From Puccinia triticina (Eukaryota > Basidiomycota > Pucciniomycetes > Pucciniales > Pucciniaceae): a DNA stretch of 64,000 nt. Numbering within the stretch: position 1 is the stretch's first letter; each line of letters opens with the position of its first letter. The notes beneath the pieces were generated by a model. The model ran no database searches and had not been told where the DNA came from. It worked only from the letters and a program-made list of their open reading frames with translations. This document shows positions 45,801 to 54,600 of the stretch, piece after piece. The position numbers and the translations under genes are program-made. The DNA lies in assembly GCF_026914185.1 (NCBI RefSeq), contig NC_070561.1, positions 1,364,001-1,428,000 on the forward strand, read 5' to 3'.

Positions 45801-46305
45801 CAGCAGTTGATGCTGAAACCGAATGCAGCCAAACCTCGACTAGTCTGTTTCGCGGATGCTAATTGGGGTGGCGAGTTCTCTCGTTCCAACTACGGGATAT
45901 TAATCTTATTTCATGGCAGCCCCATCCATTGGGTAGCACGACGTCTTGCTACGATTGCGTCGTCCACGGCACATGCTGAATACATGGCACTGGGACATGG
46001 GACCAAACAGCTGCTATGGATTCGGCACCTTATCACCGATATGACCGGCTCGGAGACAACCGGCCGCTTGTTCTGCAATAATCAGGCTGCGGTTAAGATT
46101 TGCTCCGATGAGGCGTCTAACAAGCGGACCCGGCACACTGATAGGGAGTTTTACATTACAAACCAAGCTCTATTTAGAAAACAGGTATCTCTGAGTTGGG
46201 TTGATACAAAGAATCAATTCGCTGACATTTTTACGAAGAACTTGCCAGTTCTCTCGCACCAGTATCAGGTCCGAGTGGTTCTTGGAGCGGTCTCGTCGAG
46301 TGGGG
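42830..46305 (+). pseudogene. copia pol polyprotein, broken
   Basis: Domains in order: protease with IFDTGATHHLTG (about 43100), GAG-pre-integrase zinc site with HRRFGHAS and CPSC (43770-43890), integrase core with WNVDLVGPF (first Asp), a TGA stop at 44135 in the same frame, then LRSDNGGEF and YHHYQNGTIE (second Asp and Glu), RT with WLQAINEELSNL, AKWVFARKL, HTFDFVAAYLNS and IHVDDGIVTG (about 45365), a frameshift near 45480, and RNase H with CFADANWGGE, STAHAEYMALGH and WVDTKNQFADIFTK (to about 46245). One nonsense codon and one frameshift separate it from an open reading, which fits recent decay or a low-fidelity copy. Confidence 0.92.
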
Positions 46306-46308
46306 GGG

Positions 46309-46551
46309 TGTTGTAGTCTGTTACGTAATATACCATTACGTTACATCCCACACTGTCATGGTAAGTCATACTGTCATGACTTACCATAGGCATGGGACTT
46401 TCCCATGTTTCTTGACTTGACAGCACTATGCTATTACATACATATATACATATATATAGTCTATGTTTCTTCACTTGTTGTATCTCACTATTCCATTCTC
46501 TCTGTTCATTCCTCTACGAAATACATACACTCAAAGTGTCAGACTCTATTA
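46309..46551 (+). repeat. 3' LTR of the copia element
   Basis: 243 bp, preceded by the polypurine run GAGTGGGGGGG. About 98.8% identical by eye to the 5' LTR. Confidence 0.92.
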
Positions 46552-47246
46552 CCGGTTTCCTCGTAGTAGGTGACTTTGGACAGTCTGGCCATGCCCCAGA
46601 ATGCAACTATTGCTAGGTCGAGCACCGCTTTCTGGAGTTCAGTGCCTCCGGCTAAGAGATTGGCTAGTCTGACCAAGTGCGGGATCTTGATGGCACCCTT
46701 TTTCTCGCGGGGGCTATTTCCTGCGTCTACGTAGGCTGAGGACCTCAATAGGATGGCCACCGTGGCTCGTGTGTCGCTCGGGTAGCGCTCCCTGTGGTAG
46801 AGGTGCCAGGTCAGGAGTCCAGAAAGGTATTTGGACAAGGTGTTCGCCGCTACATCGTGTTCGGTTGGAGCGTCTGCCACTCTCCCGGCCCAAAAGCAGA
46901 ACTCGTAGATGTTGTCGGAGCTCAGTGGTAGGCGGAAAGGGGTTCTACCTGTGGCCTGGGCGAACTTGACGTACTTTTTTACTGCCGTGTTGTAGGATAA
47001 AAGTGTGTTCCAGCGGTAATTTCGGAGGAAGTGCTTCTCCCAGTTGGTGGGTGCTTCCGCGGAGTAGGATCCGTCTCTTGTGAAGTAAGAGAGCTTCTCT
47101 AGCTCAAATCTCTGGAGCATATCTTGTCAGATACTTAGGGTGCGCAGCGGTGAAGTGGAGCGGATTGGCAATGCCTGCTGGGGAGTGGGGGGTAGAGTTT
47201 CTACCCTTGTAGTTGGATCTTTTTATTTCTTTCATAGGGGAAGTTT

Positions 47247-49004
47247 TCAGAAGTCTTGGTACATGCGTGGAGCTAGGTCATCGGGTAAAGCTATGGCTAT
47301 CATGTCTTTGGGGGCGTGCCCCGACCTGTCTCCTCTAGATAGGGCATCTGCCACGTTCTCCTTGGAACACACCCTCTTGGCCACCAGATCCAACTCCATA
47401 CTCACCAGTAAGTCCTGTATCTTCTTCCATTCCTCATTGACGCATACGTGTTTTGATTTCCTCCGTGTGATGACTCCTTCCGTGGTGGTGTTGTCGGTCC
47501 AGGTGATAAGGGTCTTCCCGGGGTGGATATCTAACTGTTTCATGGCGATCAGACCAAGGCATATTGCTACCGTCTCCAACCATGCAATGTCTTTTGGCTT
47601 CTCTGGGCCTGTTTCCCAGTTTTTTAGCAACTTAAATTGGGCCCATCGACGGCCTATTGTAACCCCTATCCCGTAACTCGTCGATGCGTCGCCCACCCAC
47701 CCAATTTCAGTTGGGTCTGGGTTCCTGATCATCCTTGTCTCTTTAAAATGTAGGAGTGTTTTGAACCAATACTCCATATCTATGCGAGCCCCTTTCGGGA
47801 TCGGGAGTTCTTTGTTCTTTGCCTTCCATCCATTCATCCATCCGTAAAGTCCGTTCAGGTAGCATCTGAGCTGGGGTAGGATGTATGTTACGTGATTGAG
47901 TCGGCCCGCCATCTTCTTGACGTGTTTGAAGGAGAAGACTCGTTTCGGATCTAGGAGGTCTTTGACTTGTTGGACGCGCTGATACCGTTTCTCTTCTGGT
48001 AAGCGCACCGTTTTCCTAGTTGCATTCCAAATGAAACCGATGTATTTTTGTTCTTCTTTGAAAGGGACAAATTTCATCACGTTTGTCTTCACGCCTAGCT
48101 CGTCGGACCTAGCTACAATATGTCCCATTTCTAGGGGATCTGATGCCTTCTTGACGAAGAGGTTATCGTCCACCCAGCGGAATATGTTTACCAACTTGAA
48201 TTCGCTTAACATTAATAGTTTCCAGGCGTCCGCCGGTCGGCGAAAGGAGCCGCAGCCTGCCACGCCTCCAAAGGCTATTCTGGTGTCGATGAGGATCTTG
48301 TCGCTGAAGTCCCGGATCATCAGGTATGGCCATTGGGATTTAGCTGTAGGGATCTGGCGGTATGCCTTTTCCCAATCAAAGATGGCTAGGAGAAATGGCT
48401 CGTTTTGCCGTCGGAAGAAGCGTGATACTGATTCAAAGTCGTCCCAGGTTGTCATATAGTCCGCTTTATTTACAAAGGAGTTGACCGAGGGAATGTCTGG
48501 GATGTCTCTTGGGTACGACAGGTCGTTGATCGGCCTCACTGAGCCATCTCCGTTTATGACCGCACCTAGCGGGTTTGTCCGGAAAAAGCCAAACCTTCTG
48601 TGGACCTGTTCTTGGGTGTAGGGACCGAACATCCTTCCGGCCGCTAGCACCTTGGCAATTGATTCTTCGATCTTTTCTTTTGCTTGAATCGCTGATTGGT
48701 GGTTTGGCGGCGCAAAGAAAGGGACCTGCATCAGGTGGTCATGCTTTGGTATCCCTTGGTCAAATCCTACACAGAAGCCGTCAATGACATCCTGGTACTC
48801 TTCTAGCAGGCCGGATTTCCTTAAGCTCCGTTCCCATTCCTCTACATCCATCTCACACTTAATCTCAGCGGGCCAGTTCAGTTCTGTCTCTGTACTAGGC
48901 TGCTCATGGTTTGGCAGCGGGCTCTCATGTTGTGTGTCTTCTTTCTGCACGGTGTGCTGGGCCCTAGGCGCATAGTTCTCAGGGTTAGGGTTCATGTTTC
49001 TCAT
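47247..49004 (-). CDS. DIRS reverse transcriptase-RNase H, 585 aa
   Basis: The full-length open frame starts MRNMNPNPENY. RT blocks are GAVINGDGSVRPINDLSYPR, LLAIFDWEKAYRQIP (catalytic Asp), FGGVAGCGSFRRPADAW and FRWVDDNLFVK. The connection is AGRLNHVTYILPQLRCYLNG. RNase H has GWVGDASTSYGIGV, IAWLETVAICLG, WTDNTTTEGVI and SKENVADALSRGDRSGHAP. Unlike the first DIRS copy, the RNase H end has the standard ADALSRG. It lies between gag and recombinase genes on the same strand, with a 126-bp gap to the recombinase. It looks functional at the protein level. Confidence 0.92.
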   Translation of the reverse strand: MRNMNPNPENYAPRAQHTVQKEDTQHESPLPNHEQPSTETELNWPAEIKCEMDVEEWERSLRKSGLLEEYQDVIDGFCVGFDQGIPKHDHLMQVPFFAPPNHQSAIQAKEKIEESIAKVLAAGRMFGPYTQEQVHRRFGFFRTNPLGAVINGDGSVRPINDLSYPRDIPDIPSVNSFVNKADYMTTWDDFESVSRFFRRQNEPFLLAIFDWEKAYRQIPTAKSQWPYLMIRDFSDKILIDTRIAFGGVAGCGSFRRPADAWKLLMLSEFKLVNIFRWVDDNLFVKKASDPLEMGHIVARSDELGVKTNVMKFVPFKEEQKYIGFIWNATRKTVRLPEEKRYQRVQQVKDLLDPKRVFSFKHVKKMAGRLNHVTYILPQLRCYLNGLYGWMNGWKAKNKELPIPKGARIDMEYWFKTLLHFKETRMIRNPDPTEIGWVGDASTSYGIGVTIGRRWAQFKLLKNWETGPEKPKDIAWLETVAICLGLIAMKQLDIHPGKTLITWTDNTTTEGVITRRKSKHVCVNEEWKKIQDLLVSMELDLVAKRVCSKENVADALSRGDRSGHAPKDMIAIALPDDLAPRMYQDF

Positions 49005-49226
49005 TCTTTAATTTCATATGGGGAAGAGGATCATGAAAACAAGGTGTCTTGGTCTGAGAGTGTTGGGTGGAAAGATTGGGGAGACAAGTGAAACGGGGGA
49101 ATGGTGAAGAGGAAAGGCAAAGTAGATATAGAGACAAAAGGATAGGGGGGCGGATGGGTGGTTAAGGATCTTATGGTGGGGGTTATGGGGGGGGGGGGGG
49201 GGGGGAGGGGCCGGCATCGATCTCAT

Positions 49227-50754
49227 TTACCTGTACTTCACTAATTGTCCCTGCCCCTCTCCTGCCGCGCCTGGGTTGCGGTTTCGCCTTGGGTCAACGT
49301 AGTTGGGGTCGTACTGGTTTCCCTTGTAACCTCCTCTGGCTGGTCTGGCCGCTTGTGGATTGTTCGCCGAGGTTGTTTGGGATTTCTGGGGTAGGGAGGC
49401 TTTCCCTTTTTCGGCGTTTGGGTTTGAGGTCTGTTTGGGGTGTGTCGGGGGCGTTGCGGCTGGTTTGGTACCGGTATGAACGTCCCATTTAGCTCTCGCC
49501 GCTCCTAGCGCGTAGGGGTTGCACCGCACTCCGATCTCATCAAAGTCCTTTGCTTCACCATACGCGTCATCCGCCGTCTCTTGCTTAAAAATGGAAATGT
49601 CTGAAAAAGATTCTTTGCCTTCATTCTTGGGTCGGAACGCGAACGCGTTGTTTCTGATCCGGATGTCGTACCGGAGACCGACCATGAAACCGTGTCGTTT
49701 CATCAACTTCTCACAGTGTCCTTTGTGAATTCAGAGCCATTCCGTTAAGGTGTTGTATTTGTACTTTATCCCTAGTGTCTCTCTCGCAGAGGCGTGATTG
49801 AGGGTCCAGTCGATGAAAGTTTGGCGCCACTCGTCTGGGACCGGGTAACCGTGGTAGCGGAGGCCCTTCTCTGCTGCCGTTTCTTCAGTTTTGGGGCGGT
49901 TGAGTGACTGGTAGGTGAGGGCTTTTTCTTGCCATTCCTTGTTGAAAATGGTGAAAGGGAGTGGGCCTTTCAGCTCAAGGATCAGTTTGTGAAAGTATGG
50001 TGTGAATCCTCCGTCGTCGTGGCTGTTGCTGACGCCCCAGACAAATTTCGTCGATCCGACTTGGGTGTCAATTTGATCTTGTGCGGGCCGCTTGAGGGGG
50101 ATTATCTGGTTCGGCTCTTTTGAGCTGTCGTGGGCTTCACGCGATCCACCCTTGGCCTCCGTCTTCCCCGCAATCTTGTCCCACATTGCAAGCAGTCGGT
50201 CGGCCTTCTCTTCGTCGCCTTCTTCCTGAGCCTTCAGTGCCTTCGAGAGGATCATGTCCGCCGCTCGGTCCTTCGCAAGTCGTGGATCTTCTTTCAGTAC
50301 GATGATCGCCTCCTTGTCGTCCTCGCCTTCTTCCTGGTTTCCTAACGCTATATAATAGTTTTTTTTTTTTTTTTTAGTTTCACGTGAAAGTGGTTTTTGA
50401 TTGGGTTGTTTGCTTAATATGAGCTGCCCCTAGCGCTCTCGCGATCTCTGGATTCATTTGGTCACTTTCGACCGCCACGTCTGTGGGTTCGCGGTTAGGA
50501 GTTTCCTTGGCCTTTTTCGGTTGTTTGACTGTTGCCTTGCTGGTGACTTTGGGTGCTGTTGTCTTCGCGGCTCGTGGGGGGTTTGTCTTAGGGGCTGGTG
50601 CGCTCGACGCTGCTGGTGCCTGTGGGACTTGGGTGTCGGGGTTTGTGGGAGTGGGATTGGGAGGTGTGGGAATAGGATTTGTTTGGGTGGAGTCTATCGC
50701 GAGCTCTGTGGATGCTTTGAGCTGGTCGCTCGTCTCGGCGGAGGGGTTCGACAT
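49227..50754 (-). pseudogene. DIRS gag-like protein, interrupted
   Basis: Three pieces: 50754-50380 (Pro/Thr/Ala-rich N-terminus, MSNPSAETSDQLKAS), 50255-49731 (KALKAQEEGDEEKADRLLAM..., FVWGVSNSHDDGGFTPYFHK) and 49706-49227 (FMVGLRYDIRIRNNAFAF..., Arg/Gly/Asn-rich C-terminus NPQAARPARGGYKGNQYD). The last two are in the same frame, separated by a single TGA at 49731-49733. The first two are separated by a long A/T run (50355-50373), where length is easily misread. The basic Gly-rich tail probably binds RNA. No zinc knuckle. Confidence 0.7.
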
Positions 50755-50975
50755 CGGAGGGGATTTAAAGGGGGAGGTAGATGTTAGACTGGGTGTGGAA
50801 TGATAGTGCTATGTGGTCTGGAAGTTTGTTGATCGCTATTTTGAGTTTCTTGGCTAGGAATGCCTAATGGGCTAGGTTCTGCCGAAATGCCGAAAATTCT
50901 ATAAGGCAATACGGCGCGAAGCTCAGCGCGATCAAGGGAAGAAGGAATGGGGAGGTCTGGAAGGCAGATACGGCT

Positions 50976-51623
50976 CTAACTTAACACAAGACCCTCTTCG
51001 GAGGGCCTGGTGCAGCCTGGCTGGCGCGGAGCGCCCCTTGCGAAGCGAGCCTCCGAAGGAGGGACTTGCGCCGTATACCCCCCTACCCGCCCTACTCTTT
51101 TTGGCATTTGGCAGGGCATTATTTTAGAAACACTATCAAATTTGATCCACTCAACCTTTTTTTTTCTTGTTCAGTGTGCCATGACCGCCTGCTTCTTCTC
51201 TACAAGCATGCCAAAAATCAAGTGTCCCACTCACTTCAAAATTGGTCTTTTTCCTTGTTTTCCATGGGCAATACATCCGCAGGCTGCTTATGTAATGTAA
51301 AGCCACCAGTAAGAGTACAGGGAGTGGTGCCATCAAACCTGAGCACTTTGAAAGTCTTATTATGACAGTAAAAAATGGTGAGAAGGTCCAAAAATAATGC
51401 TACATATCCTACAAGATGCAGGAGAAGGAAGGGGTCATTTGGCTCAGCGGAACCTTCATTCTATTCCTCACGACTGAGGAGGTACAAGCAATAGAATGGA
51501 AAACAGCAAAAAAACAAGAAAGAGTAGGGCAAGCACTGGCGCATAGTGTATAAGTCCCTCCTTCGGAGAGTCCCTGCGGGACGGTGTCCCCCCTCCACAA
51601 AGAGAGGGTCTTAGTTAAGTTAG
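50976..51623. mobile_element. Mutator-like MITE, copy 2 (648 bp)
   Basis: Ends CTAACTTAAC and GTTAAGTTAG. ATACGGCT is repeated exactly on both sides (50968-50975 and 51624-51631), 8 bp, or 9 bp if the terminal G is counted as target. Subterminal arms cctccgaaggagggactt are shared with 39401-39974. Non-coding. Confidence 0.85.
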
Positions 51624-51631
51624 ATACGGCT

Positions 51632-52060
51632 AAGGGCAGAAGCTGTGGAGGGAAGGAAGTTCCCTGCGACTGGCTCGACGTTGTCTCCCTGGCCGGAGAG
51701 CCTCCGGCCGAGGCTCCTCCCTGTACTCGCTACAGTGCCGCCTCATGTCAGATGAGGCTGGTCCCCAGTATGGGGGGGCTAATCGCCTGTACCTTGACGT
51801 GTAAGCTCGTACTGAAGAGACGGCCCCGTGGACCCATCCCACCTCCCGTTTCACTCCCGGTAAAAGAACAGCCTTGCGCGAGGACCGCGGCCGTGCCACA
51901 TTGCCAGGAGTGCTGCGCGGTGGCGGGGTCGCCGCGACATCGGGTTTGGTACCAGCCACCCGCTGCGGTTCTGGGGGGTTTCTCGTTCGCCCGTTCAACC
52001 ACCGCGCGAAGTTGTTGGATTTCTCAAGTTTTGCCCACCAGGACGTCAAGACACCACACC
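51632..52060. other. Upstream region of the 405-aa gene
   Basis: GC-rich sequence that may include the outer end of DIRS element 2 on its left and the promoter of the next gene on its right. The boundary between them is not visible. Confidence 0.4.
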
Positions 52061-53348
52061 ATGGCGGATTCGGAAACAGAAGCACCATCGGGTTGGGACA
52101 TTGGTCAGTCCACACACTCACTGAACAGTTTCATGTACCAGCAACCCACTGAGGACCACCTCCCTTCGAGCAGCATCGGTCCTCAAGATGCTCGACGATC
52201 TAACGGACAAATACGACCTGATAGGGCAAGACACCCGAGAAGACTTCGAGGAGAAAGAAGAGCTGACGCGGGACGAAATAGACAGCAGAGAAGGACTGCT
52301 GGATGAGCTGAAATTCAACCTTCTACCGCCACTCCAAACCCAACTGTCATCTCTCGTAACTTCGCTGGCCCTACCGCGCGACTGGAGAAAGAGCCCACCC
52401 CCCGATTTCCAGATAATTGGAAATGTGTTGGAAGATATCGAAGAGACGGCAGATGAAATCTTGGACCTCATCCGTTCCATTGCGCTTGACATACAAGCAG
52501 TTGGCACCGGCGACCATCGACTAAAACGGTGTAAACAGTTTAGAATTACTCATCTTCTGAATAGCATTGAGGATCTGGTGTCCTTGCATGTGCGCGGACT
52601 GTTTATCAGCTGCCATGGATTTCTCAGAGAATCCAAGCTCTCACGTGACCACCCAGAAGACCGAACTCATCCACGCGTGATCCGAATGTTGGAACGGGGT
52701 GTGCACTGGGAAATGGGTTGCTGTACACATTCAATCAAAAAGATCATCGGGTGGTGCGACGGACCGGACTTCGATGTTCTCCAAACCCGATGGCAAGAGA
52801 AGGCGCAGGAGCTCGATAGGTCACTAGGACTCATGACTGAGCTCTCTCATCACACCATGAGCCGCCAAAGGAATACGAGTGCTCTCCGAAAACATGTCAT
52901 CAAACTAGGTCAATTCACCATACCGATCATCAAATTAGTTCGAATGTTCTCCAACAAAATCTCCAAGACAAACGCGTTCACGTTGGATAGCGAGCTGAAC
53001 TCTGAGATGCTGGCCCGGCTGCACAAGCATCCTCAGAAGATCGATGACTATTTCTTCATTCATGGGCGCAAATTGCTCGAGAGTTACAAGCAAAATGAAC
53101 TGGAGGGCAATCACGTACAGATGCGCAGCCAAATCGTTGGGATCTCCGATCTTCTCGAATCCTTCTTGGTCTTCCTGGCCTTCCATCACATCCCTCTGCC
53201 TCGCGGAATCGGTCGCTCGTCGCCGGAGAGTCACTTCAAGACCTGGTTTTCTGAGTGGCAGCATTCATGGCATGTTGCTTGCAACAACTTCTCACTCATT
53301 CTTCTCGGCTTTCAAGATGGTCAACAGCAGCTCGGACCCGCAGCTTGA
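52061..53348 (+). CDS. Unrecognised protein, 405 aa, two exons
   Basis: Exon 52061-52103 and exon 52174-53348 join through a GT-AG intron that brings MADSETEAPSGWDI into frame with LDDLTDKYDLIGQD. The product is largely alpha-helical by composition, with an acidic N-terminal part (EDFEEKEELTRDEIDSREG) and many Leu/His helices. I see no signal peptide, membrane segment or catalytic motif and do not recognise the family. It stands alone between the DIRS element and the second GH5 gene. Long open frame, ordinary codon use and clean splicing support a real gene. Confidence 0.7.
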
Positions 53349-54600
53349 ATGGGGTTTTGGTGATAACTTTGCCGACTTGAGTCTATCCCCAAGTGCTGGT
53401 GTGTTTGGTGGGCTATACATAGAAATTTAACAATCGGAGTCAGGGATATTTGTGTCTCAATTTCGGTCAGATTTGCGCGCCTTGATCGTAGGTTTCTGTA
53501 AACGCGAGGGCAAAGCTAAAACATCGCGCAAGCTCGACATGGCGTCTTGTGCTGAAGCTTGCTACTTTTATGAAAAGTGGATCCAAGCTGGCCTGCCCCT
53601 TCCTGCGAGATCGACCCATCGTGATGACGGGAACTCGGGCGCGCTGGGAATTATGCGCGACCTTGCTATCTTGCTTCCACTGTTTAAGCACGCATCGGAG
53701 CGCAATCGGACGCGAGTTGAGTAAATGCTTGCGTCCATATATTTAAATGCATTTGGATGTGAGCAACCTCCGCGAGTTGGCACACCGTCACAGCCAACAC
53801 CCCCGATAGCCCCCGATCCTTTACATCACGAGGGTGTCATGAACCGTCCCGCTGACAAATCTCGCGCGTCGCCAACTGACCCATCCGCTGACCGATTGGG
53901 TGCGAACATCTTCTGAACGGGGCTCACACTGTCCAGGGCTGTTCGTGGGACAGCGGGCACATTCGCTATGGTTGCGGGACCCTTGGCCGGGAGAGATCTT
54001 CAGCGTTGGGCTGCAGACAAGGGTTCGCACAACCGTTGCGCTGAACCCTGCCGTCGGCAGCCATGTGTTGGTGATCGCTCCTGTGGAGTCTGTCGTGTTC
54101 CTGGCTGGCTGATCGGCGCATTTCTCGTATGCGGGCTGCCGATACAGCAGGGTCCGATCAGCGACTCGGCCGGCGCGTTGCAAGGGTCCGGGTAACCCGT
54201 GGCGCTGGTCTCCCGGCCCCCAGCGGCGTGCTTCCTTGGCTGGGGATGTTGCCGCTGGCAGATGGGGGGGAAGATCGAGCGGACGTTCCTCCCGGAGACA
54301 AGCCCGGGCTGGCTGTTCATGGTTCAGCTGCACAGCACCCCCCCCCCACTTCGCTCGAGCTTGTCGGTCGGCATCCCCTTGGTCCCCAGCTGAGCCCAGC
54401 CTGCCCACTGTCTGCGCTGCTCGCTTCCACACATATCTGCATCACGGGCTTAGTAAGCTGCCCTCCCCCTCTGCTCCCGCCGCCCATTCTCCCTAGTCCA
54501 GATATACTATGCATGCTCCCCCCTCCCCTCTCCTTCACGACCCGCCCCCCTCACTCGACCTCCTCCTTCGCCCGCCCCCCCAGAGCAGTCGCAGTCCTAC
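53349..54600. other. Region between the 405-aa gene and GH5 copy B
   Basis: A 90-codon frame at 53452-53724 has no family support and could be a gene remnant. From 53900 the DNA becomes GC-rich, then C/T-rich (54430-54600), matching the promoter side of GH5 copy A. Confidence 0.4.

Larger units (their letters stand above)
40998..46551 (+). mobile_element. Ty1/copia LTR retrotransposon, 5.55 kb
   Basis: Two 243-bp LTRs (40998-41240 and 46309-46551) begin TGTTGTAGTC and end GACTCTATTA. Target duplication CCGGT is exact (40993-40997 and 46552-46556). Order gag, protease, integrase, RT, RNase H identifies the copia superfamily. The LTRs differ at three positions by eye, so the insertion is young, yet gag and pol contain several stops and frameshifts. 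Confidence 0.95.
40485..47120 (-). pseudogene. DIRS tyrosine recombinase, interrupted by copia insertion
   Basis: The enzyme integrates circular element DNA without target duplication. The first part is 47120-46557 (188 codons) and the second 40997-40485 (171 codons with stop). Omitting the copia element and one copy of CCGGT joins the frame, giving a full-length 358-aa reading. Catalytic Arg I is in FWGMARLSK (second part of the first fragment). The HxxR is in GISGHSFRVGG and the Tyr in CYRLYIREYS near the C-terminus. Apart from the insertion I see no other lesion, so the gene was probably intact when hit. Confidence 0.88.
40485..50754 (-). mobile_element. DIRS-type retroelement 2 (gag, RT-RNase H, YR), split by a copia element
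   Basis: Coding order on the minus strand is gag (50754-49227), RT-RNase H (49004-47247) and tyrosine recombinase (47120-40485, interrupted), the standard DIRS layout. The 5.55-kb copia element at 40998-46551 lies inside the recombinase. Coordinates given are the coding limits; the non-coding ends reach further out, at most to 39984 and about 50967. No methyltransferase-like domain was seen. Confidence 0.85.

Noticed and set aside
49190..49206. Long G run near the DIRS gag end as a regulatory G-quadruplex
   Set aside because: A single homopolymer of about 17 G is more likely slippage or assembly noise; length is unreliable.
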